60,156 bases of DNA from JBEKTY01 sp049515555. Lineage in GTDB: Bacteria; Planctomycetota; Planctomycetia; Pirellulales; Thermoguttaceae. The position numbers were made by a program, and so were the translations under genes. Below are positions 33,338-46,259 of this stretch, one piece after another; positions within the stretch are counted from its first letter, which is position 1, and each line of letters opens with the position of its first letter. Location: NCBI GenBank assembly GCA_049515555.1, contig JBEKTY010000030.1, positions 1 to 60,156 on the forward strand. The letters run 5' to 3'. The notes beneath the pieces are model-generated. The model did no database searches. It was given only the letters and a program-made list of their open reading frames with translations, and was not told the origin of the DNA.

Positions 33338-34288
33338 ATGACAACGATTACGCAAACGGTGACGCTCAAGAGCCAGTGCCATTTTGGACACAAAGTCCCG
33401 CCAGGCCCGTTCGGCACGATACTCCGCGAAATCCCGGCCGCTGTCGGGCAGTCGATTCGGATGGCATTCGAGGGCCGCAGCAGCGTCAAAGGCAAGAAGC
33501 CCCATTGGCTGACGGCCGCCGCCGACATCCGCTTTGTGGGTTACGGGGGGGACGACGACACCGTTATGTATTTCGAAGCGCCGCGCCTTGGTGAAGCGGC
33601 CGAGGTGCTTTACCGGCAACAAGAGATGCCGTTTATGACGCGGCCAAGCCCGGACGACACGGGGTTCGATCTCCTGGGCGACGTTCTGGGCGACCTCGGA
33701 GCGGAGAACACCGATAGCGAGCGATTCGACAGACCTCTCCTCAGACAACTCGGTCGGTTCAGCGATGCCCTGAGCGAGGCGTTCAACGAATTGCAGGTTG
33801 CCGGGCACCGCTTCACACAACGGTCTCCCGCAACCCTGAACCGGAATGTAATCGAAACCGCGCGCCGCTTCGTATCCGAGACGCCGTTGCCGCAGAGAGT
33901 TCGCGTGGCTGGCAACCTAGACATGATTCGCGCCAGCACGCAGGCGTTTGCACTCAAACTCGAGAACGGTGAGGAAGTTCGCGGTGTCTTGCTGGGGGGC
34001 GACATCGGGACCCTGACCGGTATGTTTCAGCAGGAAGTGCTTGTCCTGGGGAAGGCAATCTATCGGGCATCCGGGCGACTGCTTAGGATAGACGCGGAGG
34101 AAGTGTCGCCCGCATCGGAGCAGGACCGGTATTTCTCCGCAGTTCCAAGACCCGTTCGCAAGACGTTCGACTTGCGCCAGGTCTTGCGCGAGCAGGAGCA
34201 CAAGAAGGGACTCTCCGCCATCTTCGGCAAATGGCCGGGCAATGAAACGGATGAGCAAATCCAGGAGGCACTGAAGGAGCTCAGCTAA
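33338..34288 (+). CDS. Unknown protein inside the restriction operon, paired with a PIN gene
   Basis: The 316-residue protein has no domain I recognise. It is mixed alpha/beta, with a central segment LLRQLGRFSDALSEAFNELQ that is probably helical, and a second half resembling a small beta barrel (FALKLENGEEVRGVLLGGDI). The last 40 residues are basic. I start at the ATG at 33338, five bases after GGGAGG. Its stop shares one base with the PIN gene start (TAATG), the usual coupling of antitoxin to toxin, but it is far larger than a VapB antitoxin. It might regulate the operon or modulate the PIN protein. Confidence 0.65.
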   Translation: MTTITQTVTLKSQCHFGHKVPPGPFGTILREIPAAVGQSIRMAFEGRSSVKGKKPHWLTAAADIRFVGYGGDDDTVMYFEAPRLGEAAEVLYRQQEMPFMTRPSPDDTGFDLLGDVLGDLGAENTDSERFDRPLLRQLGRFSDALSEAFNELQVAGHRFTQRSPATLNRNVIETARRFVSETPLPQRVRVAGNLDMIRASTQAFALKLENGEEVRGVLLGGDIGTLTGMFQQEVLVLGKAIYRASGRLLRIDAEEVSPASEQDRYFSAVPRPVRKTFDLRQVLREQEHKKGLSAIFGKWPGNETDEQIQEALKELS

Positions 34289-34734
34289 TGAGTGCGGCCG
34301 TCGGCTATTTGCTCGATACGAACATCCTGTTGGAACTGATTCGAGGCAACCCGCTCGGCGAGCGTATCGACGCCGAGTACGGACTGCGCACTAACTTGAA
34401 CCGCAGCATGATCTCGGTGGTGACCGTGGGAGAAATGTATTCTCTCGTGCGCCAGTTCGGCTGGGGCAGGGAGAAGATCGGCCGGCTGGAATCCATGCTC
34501 GCCGAGTTGGTCTGGTTGGACATCAACAATCCCCAGGTCCTCGAAGCCTACGGCGAAATCGACCACGCCAGCCAAGTTCAGGGAAGACGCATGGGCAAGA
34601 ATGACGTTTGGATTGCCGCCACCGCCCGAGTGACCGGCGCCACCTTGCTCACTACCGACCCGGACTTCGACCACTTGCACGGCGCCTGTATTGACCGCAT
34701 TTGGATCAACCCCGACCAGAAACAGGCTCGATGA
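34288..34734 (+). CDS. PIN-domain ribonuclease (VapC-like)
   Basis: The 148-residue protein has the four acidic PIN positions: Asp in YLLDTNILLELIRG, Glu in VVTVGEMYSLV, Asp in GKNDVWIAATA and Asp in LLTTDPDFDHL. This is the VapC-type toxin fold that cuts RNA. It overlaps the preceding unknown gene by one base and the hsdM start by four bases (ATGA), so it is fully embedded in the restriction operon. A genuine small VapB-type antitoxin is not seen next to it. Confidence 0.85.
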   Translation: MSAAVGYLLDTNILLELIRGNPLGERIDAEYGLRTNLNRSMISVVTVGEMYSLVRQFGWGREKIGRLESMLAELVWLDINNPQVLEAYGEIDHASQVQGRRMGKNDVWIAATARVTGATLLTTDPDFDHLHGACIDRIWINPDQKQAR

Positions 34735-36218
34735 GCACCGCCACCCAGAACATCGTCAACAAAGCCTGGAACTTCGCCCACGTGTTGCGGGACGATGGCC
34801 TGTCGTACATGGCCTACGCCGAGCAGATCACTTTCCTGCTCTTTCTGAAAATGGCCGACGAACTGACACGGCCCCCGTACAATCGCAAGCCCATCGTGCC
34901 GCCTGCTTTGGGTTGGCCGAGTCTCTTGAAGCTCGACGGCGACGAGCTGGAGGCCCATTACCGGCACGTCTTGGAAGAACTGGGCAAGAAGCCGGGCATG
35001 CTGGGCGAAATCTTCAAAAAGGCCCGGCCCGAGATCCAGAACCCGGCCACGCTCAAGCGGCTGATCGTGGACCTGATCGACTCGGAAAGCTGGTCCTCGA
35101 TGGAAGCCGACGTAAAAGGCGACATCTACGAGGGCCTGTTGGCCAAAAGTGCCGCCGAGTCGCCCAAGGGGGCCGGGCAGTATTTCACGCCCCGTGAACT
35201 CATCAAGGGCATTGTCGATTGCCTGCGGCCTACGCCCGACGACACGACCTGCGACCCGGCCTGCGGCACGGGTGGGTTCCTGCTGGCCGCCCATGAATAT
35301 GTCGCCCGGCACCACGGCAAAGACCTCGACGCGGACCAGAAAAAGCACCTGCGGAAGAGTTTTGTGCATGGTTGGGAACTGGTCCCCAACACGGCCCGGC
35401 TGTGCATTATGAACCTCTACCTGCACGGGATCGACGCCGATCCCTGCCCGATCCGCTCGGGCGTGGACAGCCTGGCGAGCGATCCGGGCGAGCGGTTCAG
35501 CCTGGTCCTGACCAACCCGCCCTTCGGCAAGAAGTCCAGCATCGCCATTGTCAATGAAGAGGGCGACCTGGAAAAGGAAGAGCACAGCTATGAGCGCCAG
35601 GACTTCTGGACCACGACGAAAAACAAGCAGTTGAACTTCCTCCAGCACGTCAAGACACTGCTGGCGATGAACGGGCGGTGTGCCATCGTCGTGCCCGACA
35701 ACGTGCTATTCGAGGGCGGGGCCGGGGAAACCGTCCGCCGCAACCTGCTCCAGCAGTTCGATGTCCACACGTTGCTGCGGTTGCCGACCGGCCTTTTCTA
35801 CGCCCAGGGCGTGAAGGCCAACGTGCTCTTCTTCGACGCCAAGCCCGCCCAGGAGAAGGCTTGGACCAAGACCCTTTGGGTATACGATCTGCGGACCAAC
35901 ATGCACTTCACGCAGAAAACGAACCCGCTCCGGCGCTCGGACCTGGACGACTTCGTGAAGTGCTACAACCCGGAAAATCGCCACCGCCGCCGCCAGACCT
36001 GGAGCGAAAAGACTCCCGAGGGCCGCTGGCGGGCGTTCGATTACGATGAACTCATCAAGCGGGACAAGGCGAACCTGGACATCTTCTGGCTCAAGGACAA
36101 CAGCCTCGAAGATTCCGACGACCTGCCCGACCCGGACGTGTTGGCCCAGGAGATCGTGGACGACTTGCAAACGGCGCTTGAGCAGTTCTCGGCGGTGGCG
36201 GAGGAGTTGAAGGTCTAA
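34731..36218 (+). CDS. hsdM: Type I restriction-modification DNA methyltransferase subunit
   Basis: The protein has 495 residues. The N-terminal helical domain (NIVNKAWNFAHVLRDDGLSY) is followed by the methylase core with the AdoMet motif CDPACGTGGFLLAAHEY and the catalytic motif LTNPPFGKKSS. It ends in the conserved NLDIFWLKD segment and a helical tail. It modifies adenine in the hsdS target. The ATG at 34731 overlaps the PIN gene stop. The operon order R-S-unknown-PIN-M is not the usual M-S-R. Confidence 0.93.
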   Translation: MSTATQNIVNKAWNFAHVLRDDGLSYMAYAEQITFLLFLKMADELTRPPYNRKPIVPPALGWPSLLKLDGDELEAHYRHVLEELGKKPGMLGEIFKKARPEIQNPATLKRLIVDLIDSESWSSMEADVKGDIYEGLLAKSAAESPKGAGQYFTPRELIKGIVDCLRPTPDDTTCDPACGTGGFLLAAHEYVARHHGKDLDADQKKHLRKSFVHGWELVPNTARLCIMNLYLHGIDADPCPIRSGVDSLASDPGERFSLVLTNPPFGKKSSIAIVNEEGDLEKEEHSYERQDFWTTTKNKQLNFLQHVKTLLAMNGRCAIVVPDNVLFEGGAGETVRRNLLQQFDVHTLLRLPTGLFYAQGVKANVLFFDAKPAQEKAWTKTLWVYDLRTNMHFTQKTNPLRRSDLDDFVKCYNPENRHRRRQTWSEKTPEGRWRAFDYDELIKRDKANLDIFWLKDNSLEDSDDLPDPDVLAQEIVDDLQTALEQFSAVAEELKV

Positions 36219-36310
36219 GGTTGAAGGACGAGGGATGAAGGCGGAAGGCGGAAAGCAGAACTGGAGAACAGGACAAAGCCGGAGGGGAAGGTGGGCGGCC
36301 TTTCGCCCGT

Positions 36311-39057
36311 TCACCTGCTCAATTCCTCACCTGCTCTGTCCGTCGCCTGCTCGCCGTTTCCCGCGGCGGCGGGGGTTACGCGGACCGCGGTGACCTTGTA
36401 GTCGGGCGTACAGGCCAGGGCGTCCAGGTAATTGCCCAGTAGTTGGTTGGTGGGCGTTTCGTCGAAGTGGAAGGAGAGGAACACGACGCCCGGGCGGCAG
36501 GTGTCGGTCACCGTGGCCCGCACGGTCAGCTTGGCCCGGCGGCTGGCGACCTCGACCGTGCCGCCATCCACGACCTGCAGCCGGGCGGCGTCTTGGGGAT
36601 GAATCTCCAGCCGCTCTTCAGGCGACAGGGCCAGGAGGCCGGGGCTCCGCCGCGACATCGAGCCGCAGCAATAATGCTCCAGCCGGCGGCCGGTGGTCAG
36701 GATGAGCGGGAAGTCGGCGTCGGGCTGCTCCATGGGCTCGGTGAAGTCGAGGGCCTGGAAGGTGGCCCGGCCGCGTGGGAAGCTCGTCTCGTACAAGCGC
36801 CGCGCGCCGCGATCCGACCGGCTGAGGCAGGGCCAGGCCAGCGGCTCCCGCTCCAGCCGCTCGTAGCTCACGCCGGCCATGATCGGCACCAGGGCCGCGA
36901 TCTCGTCCATGATGGCGGCAGGGGCGCGGGCGGGCATGTTGTAGCCCATCCGCTCGGCCAACGCGCAGATGATCTCCACGTCGGTCTTGCAGTCGGCCGG
37001 CGGCTCGACCGCCTTGCGGACGCGCTGCACCTGCCGGTCGGCGTTGGCGAACGTCCCGTCCTTCTCGGCGAAGGCGGCGGCGGGCAGAACCACGTCCGCC
37101 AGTTGCGCCGTCTGGGTGAGGAAGATCTCGTTGACCACCAGGAAGTCCAGCGAGCGGAGCGACTCGACCACGCGGTGCGTGTCGGGATCGGTGGCGGCCG
37201 GGTTGTGGCCCACGATGTACGCCGCCCGCACCTTCTTCCGCCGCGCATGGTGCCAAGCCTCGGTGAACTTCAGTCCGCGGTCGGTGGGCAGGGTGCATCC
37301 CCAGGCCTGGGCGAACTTGGCACGCGCCGCCTCGTCCTGCACCGACTGGTAGCCGGGCAGGACGTTGGGCAGGGCGCCCATGTCGCAGGCCCCTTGCACG
37401 TTGTTCTGCCCGCGGAGCGGATTCACGCCGGCGCCCGGTCGGCCCACGTTGCCGGTGAGCAGGGCCAGGTTGGCGCAGCTCATCACGCCCAGCGAGCCGT
37501 CGTGGTGCTCGGTCACGCCCAGGCCGTACAGGATGAGGGCCCGATCGGCGCGGGCATACAGCCGTGCGGCGGCCTCCAGATCGGCGGCGGCCACGCCGGT
37601 GATGGCCGCCACCCGCTCCGGCGGATACTCCCGCACCTTGTCGGCGAAGGCCTGGAACTGCTCGGCGCGGGCGGCGATGAAGTCGGCGTCGTGCAGGCCC
37701 TCGCGAATGATCACGTGTGCCAGGCCGTTCAGCAGGGCCAGGTTAGTGCCCGGCCGCAGCGGCAGCCAATGGTCGGCGGCCCGGGCCAGCTCCGTCCAGC
37801 GCGGATCGACGACGATCAGCCGGGTGCCCTTCTTGAACACCGCGCGGCGGACCCGCATCCCGATTACCGGGTGGGCATCGGTCGGATTGCAGCCTACCAG
37901 CAGGAGCACCGCGGTGTCTTCGATGTCTTCCAGGGGGTTCGTGGCGGCGCCGCTGCCGAAGACCGCCGAGAGGCCGGTTACCGACGGACTGTGGCAGACC
38001 CGCGCGCAGTTGTCCACGTTGTTCGTGCCCACCACGGCGCGCATGAACTTCTGGAGCAGGTAGCTTTCTTCATTCGTGCCCCGGCTGGAAGAGATGCCCA
38101 TGACGGCCGAGGGGCCGGATTCGTTGCGGATGGCCGTCAGCCGGCCGGCCACCAAGCCCAGGGCTTCGTCCCACGACGCCTCGCGGAAGCCGGGGAAGCG
38201 CGAGCCGCCGGCCGGGTCCTTGATGAGCGGTTGGGTGAGGCGATCGGAGTGGTGCACGAAATCGTGTCCGAAACGGCCTTTCACGCACAGCAGGCCGCGG
38301 TTGGCCAGGGCGGCCCGATCGCCGCGTGCGCCGACCACCTGGTTGCCCCGCACGCCGAGGTGGATCCCGCAGCCGGTGCCGCAGTAGGGGCACACGGTTT
38401 GCACTTCGCGGCTGGCCGGCTGGTATCGCTTGGGCGCCAGGGCCCCCACCGGGCAGCGCACCAGGCACTCGCCGCACGAAGTGCAGCGCGACTCGACGAT
38501 GGGCTTGTTGCCGAAGGTGCTGATCCGCGTGCGCGCCCCGCGGAAGGCGAAATCCAGCGCCCCCACGCCCACGATCTCGTCGCAGGTCCGCACGCAGATC
38601 CCGCACAGCACGCAGCGGTCGTGATCCAGCGTGAAGAAGGGGTTCGAGTCGTCGCGCTGGCCGCTGGGCGGCGGGCGGCGGTAGCGCTTGAGCCGCTCCT
38701 GGTCCACGCCCACGTGCGCCGCGGCACGCTGGAGCTGGCAGCGGTTGTTCTGCGCACAACTCAGGCACTCGCCGTAATGATTGAGCACCAGCAGATCCAA
38801 GGTGATCCGCCGGGCGGCGTCGATGGCCGGGCTGTCGGTGCGAACCACCAGGCCGGCTTCGGCCGGCGTGCGGCAAGCCAGCGCCTGCCCGCGACCCTCG
38901 ATCTCGATCAGGCACAACCGGCAGACGCCCACCGGCTCCAGGTCCGGATGGTGGCAGAGGTGCGGAATATATAGGTCGGCGGCCAGGGCGGCCTCGAGGA
39001 TCGTGGCCCCCGGCCGGGCCGCAATCTCCCGGCCGTCAACACGCAGTGTGATGTCAG

Positions 39058-39061
<4 letters not shown>
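36311..39061 (-). CDS. fdhA: Formate dehydrogenase catalytic subunit, cysteine type
   Basis: The 916-residue molybdo/tungstopterin enzyme starts with a NuoG-like front: [2Fe-2S] (Cys36, Cys47, Cys50, Cys63), a His-Cys [4Fe-4S] (His95, Cys99, Cys102, Cys108) and two [4Fe-4S] clusters (Cys150-160, Cys193-203). The catalytic part has its own [4Fe-4S] (Cys224, Cys227, Cys231, Cys259, then Lys261). The active-site residue is Cys356 in DNCARVCHSPSV, where many acetogens have selenocysteine. It reduces CO2 to formate with electrons from the NuoF-GltD protein upstream. The start is a GTG that overlaps that gene's stop. Confidence 0.95.
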
Positions 39062-42348
<3,287 letters not shown>

Positions 42349-42366
42349 GACTGGCGGTCCTGCCGT

Positions 42367-42520
42367 ACTGTGAGCGGCCAAGAATCATAAGACCCTTCCC
42401 TTTAGCGGTCCAGCCTCTTTCACCACCGAGATGAACTCGGTGGGGTCGAGCCCGTGACCAGGAATCACACGACTATTGTTACGCTTCGCGTCATTTCGAA
42501 CCGTGCGGAGTACAAAAAAT
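42367..42520. repeat. Split copy of the repeat at 1731-1806
   Basis: The blocks ACTGTGAGCGGCCAAGAATC (from 42367) and CTATTGTTACG, then TCATTTCGAACCGTGCGG (42472-42510), match 1731-1800. About 65 bases with a small hairpin (ACCGAGATGAACTCGGT) lie between them. The second block runs into the NuoE gene and supplies its last codons (TPHGSK). Confidence 0.55.
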
Positions 42521-43018
42521 CTCGGCGACTTTCTTGGGCGTGAGTTTCGCCTCCACCTTCTTGTTGCTCATCAGGCACGGCGACAGCCCGCAAGCCCCGA
42601 TGCAGGCCACGCTTTCCAGCGAGTATTCCCGGTCGGGCGTCACCTGGCCCTCCTTGATTCCCAACTGCTTCTCGATTTCCTGCAAGATCCGCGGCGCCCC
42701 GCGGACGTGGCAGGAAGTGCCGCGGCACACCATCACGTGCCGCTTGCCGATCGGCGTGAAGCGGAACTGGGCGTAGAACGTGGCCACGGCGTAGACGGCG
42801 CTTTCGGGCAGGCGAAGGAAGCGGGCAATTCCCAGCATCGCACTTTCCGGCAAATAGCCCAACTCCTCCTGCACCCCTTGCAACAGGGGGATCAACTCTT
42901 CCCGCACGCCCTGAAAGCGGGCGAAAACCTGCGCCAGCCGCTCGGCCAGCCGCTCGGGCTCATCCGGCTGCGCTCCGCCCACGCCGCCGGCCGACAGTGT
43001 GACACGCACCTTCGCCAT
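42491..43018 (-). CDS. NuoE-like [2Fe-2S] subunit of the formate dehydrogenase complex
   Basis: The 175-residue protein has the N-terminal helical domain (LLQGVQEELGYLPESAMLGI) and the thioredoxin-like [2Fe-2S] domain with all four ligands, MVCRGTSCHVRGAP and CIGACGLSPC. AGGAGG stands six bases before the ATG at 43018. It should pair with the NuoF part of the downstream fusion protein, whose own front [2Fe-2S] site looks defective. The final residues TPHGSK are encoded by a dispersed repeat, not by conserved sequence. Confidence 0.92.
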   Translation of the reverse strand: MAKVRVTLSAGGVGGAQPDEPERLAERLAQVFARFQGVREELIPLLQGVQEELGYLPESAMLGIARFLRLPESAVYAVATFYAQFRFTPIGKRHVMVCRGTSCHVRGAPRILQEIEKQLGIKEGQVTPDREYSLESVACIGACGLSPCLMSNKKVEAKLTPKKVAEIFCTPHGSK

Positions 43019-43069
43019 GAGCCCTCCTCGTGCGACTCGCGAGCTCGAAGAAACCGTCCGGGCGACCAT

Positions 43070-43625
43070 CTCGCCGGCCGCAACGCCGCTGTGTATGGTC
43101 TACCAGCAGGGCAATCGCTTGTCAACCGGACGGGCTTGCTTTGGGCCCTTGGCTCCACCACAAGCCGGTCGAGGACGATCAAGGCAATCTGTACTTCGTG
43201 CCCGTCAACATGTGCACATAGTGGAACGCCACGGGCGATTGTCGAGCATCACCCGTTCTATTCCGGCTGCGTTCAAATCGTGGTCGGCGATTACGCCGAC
43301 TGAGTTTCGCGGACAAACACCCAAACTACTGCCTGATGGCAGTGGTCGCATGGAGGAGCCGTGTGCCCCTTCGGGAACATGCGGTCGACATTGTGAGTGC
43401 AATTGGTGGATCGGTAAATTCCCGCCGTCTGTACGGTTTCGCCGGTTCTGACTGTGATAAGTGGCACGAAAGCACTCCTTGCGCACCAGTGGCGCTAAAC
43501 GAGAAACGAAACGCAACCAGGAGGTTTGGCCAGAGCGGGCTGGAACTTGTGAGACACCCCCAGTCCATTCTCGGAAAGAATTCTATCGGTTAGCAGTAAG
43601 TATATAGCGCTTGCGTGGAGACAAG
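43070..43625. other. Gene-free stretch between fhs and the NuoE gene
   Basis: No intact gene is evident. At 43146-43221 the plus strand reads HHKPVEDDQGNLYFVPVN followed by a stop. A second frame reads VEHHPFYSGCVQIVVGDYAD (about 43243-43303) before a stop. Both look like short coding relics of proteins I do not recognise. The rest shows no repeat family seen elsewhere in the window. Confidence 0.45.
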
Positions 43626-43659
43626 CAGCCCCCAGAGGAAATTTTGCCTCTGGGGGCTG
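43626..43659. terminator. Strong 13-bp hairpin downstream of fhs
   Basis: CAGCCCCCAGAGG and CCTCTGGGGGCTG are perfect complements around an eight-base loop (AAATTTTG). The hairpin lies about 150 bases past the fhs stop. The T-tract is weak on both sides, so it may be an intrinsic terminator of low efficiency or a message-protecting stem. Confidence 0.55.
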
Positions 43660-43806
43660 GTTATTGGTGGGATATCTCATACCTGAATTCTACTACTAGA
43701 GTCGTCACGCACTATAATTCCATCCCCACACCCGCCCGTTCGGTTCGGAGGGAGGGGCGGCCGAACCCGATCGGCCGTCCCTACCCCTATCATTGGAAAC
43801 GCACAC

Positions 43807-45579
43807 TTAGAACAGGCCTTTGACTTTTCCGGTGTTCACGTCGACGTCGACGCGGCGGTAGGCGGGGTCCGAGCCGGTGCCCGGCATGAGCGAAATATTG
43901 CCCGCCACGGGGCAGATGAAGCGTGCCCCGCCGTACACCAGGAAGTCGCGGATGGGCAGGGTCCAGCCTGTGGGGACGCCCTTGCGGGTCGGGTCCTGGC
44001 TTAAGCTGAGGTGCGTCTTGACCATCATCGTGGCGTAATCGCGGAACTTGGGATCGGCCTCGAGGCGATTGGCCTTGGCCTCGGCCTCGGGGGTATAGGA
44101 CACGCCGTCGGCGCCGTAGACCTCGCGGGCGATTCGCTCGACCCGCTTGCGGAGCGGGAGGTCCAGCTCGTACAGGAACTTGAAGTTGACCTTGTCGTTG
44201 CAGGCGTCCAGCACGGCGTCGGCCAGCGCCAGGGCCCCCTCGCCGCCGTAGCGCCAGTGCTCGGAAACGGCGACGCGGGCCCCCGCCTGCTCGGCCATCT
44301 TGCAGATCAGCTTGATCTCCGCCTGGGTGTCGGTGTGGAAGGCGTTGATGGCCACCACGGGATTGATGCCCGCCTTCTTCACCGTTCGCACGTGGTGCAG
44401 CAGGTTGCAGATGCCGTCTTCGAGCCAGGCCAGGTTCTCCTGGAAATACTCTTTGGGGATGGGCTTTCCGGGCGGACAAGGCAGGGCGCCCGCGCGGACC
44501 CCGTGATGCTTCAGCCCGCGGACCGTGGTGGTGATCACCGAGACATTCGGGATGTTGCCCGAGTAGCGGCACTTGACGTTCCAGAATTTCTCGAAACCGA
44601 TGTCCGCGCCGAAACCCGACTCGGTGATGTGGTAATCGGCCAGCTTGAGGCAGATCTTGTCGGCCACGACGGACGACTGCCCCACGGCGATATTGGCGAA
44701 GGGGCCGGCGTGCACGAAGCAGGGCTGGCCCTCGAGCGACTGGAGCAGGTTGGGATTGACGGCCTCGCGGAGCCAGGCGGTCATGGCGCCGGCCACCTCC
44801 AGGTCCTGGCAAGTCACCGGGACGCCTTTCTTGGTGTAGCCCACCACGATCTGGCCCATCCGCTGGCGGAGGTCCGCCAGGTCGCTGAAGACCGCCAGGA
44901 TGGCCATCACCTCGCTGGAGACGGCGATGGCGAAGCGGCTTTGCATCATGTATCCGTCCATCGAGCCGCCCAGGCCGATGACGATGTTGCGCAGCGACTG
45001 GGCGCAGAAGTCGATGACCCAGCCCATCTCGACGTTGGTGGGGTCGATGTCCAGGCGTTTGAGGTTGCTCTTGGCCAGCCGCTGGTCGTCGTAGTTCCGC
45101 TCGTGTTGCAGCCGGGCGGTGAGCGCGACCATGGCCAGGTTGTGGGCGTTCATCACGGCGTTGATGTCGCCGGTCAGTCCCAGCGAGAACTCGGTCAGGG
45201 GCAGGCATTGCGACAGTCCGCCCCCCGCCGCCGAGCCCTTGATGTTCATCGTCGGCCCGCCGGACGGCTGCCGAATGCAAGCCACCACCTTCTTCCCCCG
45301 CCGGCCGATGCCTTGCAGCAGGCCCATGGTGGTCGTGGATTTGCCTTCGCCCAGCGGTGTGGGCGTGATCGCCGTGACCTCGATGAATTTTCCGTCGGGC
45401 CGCTCCTTCAGCCGCTCAAGGACCTTCATGTAGTCCACCTTGGCCACGTAGTTGCCGTGGGGCAGCAACTCATCCTTCGCCAGCGCCAGTTCTTCGGCAA
45501 GCTGGTAGCAGGTCTTCATGCGCGATTCGGCCTCTTGCGCGACCTCCCAATCGGCATGCTTCGTCGGGTCTAACACCAT
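43807..45579 (-). CDS. fhs: Formate-tetrahydrofolate ligase (formyl-THF synthetase)
   Basis: The 590-residue protein is a little longer than the usual 556-560. It has the P-loop TPTPLGEGKSTTTMG, the family signature RQPSGGPTMNIKGSAAGGGL, VGYTKKGVPVTCQDLEVAGA, HAGPFANIAVGQSS, and a complete C-terminus. It joins formate to THF with ATP, linking formate dehydrogenase to FolD. I chose ATG 45579, preceded by GGGAAGG; a TTG lies seven codons upstream. A possible -10 (TACAAT, minus strand, 45619-45624) is upstream, so the gene probably begins the second pathway block. Confidence 0.97.
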   Translation of the reverse strand: MVLDPTKHADWEVAQEAESRMKTCYQLAEELALAKDELLPHGNYVAKVDYMKVLERLKERPDGKFIEVTAITPTPLGEGKSTTTMGLLQGIGRRGKKVVACIRQPSGGPTMNIKGSAAGGGLSQCLPLTEFSLGLTGDINAVMNAHNLAMVALTARLQHERNYDDQRLAKSNLKRLDIDPTNVEMGWVIDFCAQSLRNIVIGLGGSMDGYMMQSRFAIAVSSEVMAILAVFSDLADLRQRMGQIVVGYTKKGVPVTCQDLEVAGAMTAWLREAVNPNLLQSLEGQPCFVHAGPFANIAVGQSSVVADKICLKLADYHITESGFGADIGFEKFWNVKCRYSGNIPNVSVITTTVRGLKHHGVRAGALPCPPGKPIPKEYFQENLAWLEDGICNLLHHVRTVKKAGINPVVAINAFHTDTQAEIKLICKMAEQAGARVAVSEHWRYGGEGALALADAVLDACNDKVNFKFLYELDLPLRKRVERIAREVYGADGVSYTPEAEAKANRLEADPKFRDYATMMVKTHLSLSQDPTRKGVPTGWTLPIRDFLVYGGARFICPVAGNISLMPGTGSDPAYRRVDVDVNTGKVKGLF

Positions 45580-45799
45580 GCGGGCCTTCCCTTCGTACAA
45601 AAGGATTTCTCGGGCACTATTGTAGCTTGATGCGGTTCCGATTCACGGGGTCCTTGCCTTTTTCGCAGCCACCGGGACCCCAATAATGGTGCGCGACGAT
45701 GTTTAGTTTCGTTGCGGTTTCTGACGTTGTCAATCGCCCCCCCTTCCAAGAATTTCCGGAAATCGGGTGCCGTAGCCATCCGGTTGACCTTGTGCGTAC

Positions 45800-45985
45800 G
45801 GCTTGGGTGGCGTATTTTCATTCTCAAGACGCCGGAAGAGGATCGCATCGGCCCGGTGTTCAAGATCACCGGTTTTTTCACCGGCGAACCGGTGACGCCG
45901 AAGCGGATCAGCCGGACCATCTCGGCCATCGGCAAGAAGGCGGGCGTGGTCGTCAACAAGACCGCGGGCAAGTACGCCAGCGCTT
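45800..45985 (+). pseudogene. Tyrosine recombinase (integrase) C-terminal remnant
   Basis: The plus strand reads RIGPVFKITGFFTGEPVTPK followed by RISRTISAIGKKAGVVVN and KTAGKYASA. In planctomycete phage-type integrases this precedes the catalytic HDLRRxF segment. Here the frame leaves the homology at that point, eight bases before the 3' end of the tRNA-Ser gene. The catalytic Tyr and second Arg are gone, and the N-terminus is also absent. It is a relic of an element that probably used the tRNA as its attachment site. Confidence 0.65.
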
Positions 45986-45993
45986 TATGCAAG

Positions 45994-46075
45994 CGGAGGG
46001 CACGGGATTCGAACCCGCAACCCCTTTCGGGGCACCACATTTCCAGTGTGGCCGCTAGCCATTCGCTTACCCTCC
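45994..46075 (-). tRNA. tRNA-Ser, anticodon GGA
   Basis: The acceptor stem GGAGGGT/GCCCTCC, the anticodon stem CCACA/TGTGG around CTGGAAA (anticodon GGA, complement at 46042-46044), a long variable arm (TGCCCCGAAAGGGGTTG), and the T arm CGGGTTCGAATCCCG are all present. The CCA end is not encoded. Position 8 appears to be A rather than the near-universal U, and the D arm is short, so a covariance-model score would be useful. It lies between the fhs region and the exported-protein gene. Confidence 0.85.
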
Positions 46076-46259
46076 ATGTTGTTTTCTAAGTCATGCAATA
46101 CATTGACTTTCCGTCTCGGTGCGGTTAGGAGTTATGTGCTGGTGTCAAGGACGACGCCCGAAACTACGCCTGACACCCGTTCTGACACCTGCGTAGACTC
46201 CCGCCACCTACGCCCGGCATCCCATGCCTACGCCCGGCGCCCGACTCCAGGAGAAACCC

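Noticed and set aside
36443..38974. A plus-strand open frame of 843 residues opposite formate dehydrogenase
   Set aside because: Antisense shadow; the minus-strand gene has all catalytic motifs.
43146..43303. Short readable peptides that might be a small gene
   Set aside because: Interrupted by stops, in different frames, with no start or ribosome-binding site; at best relics.
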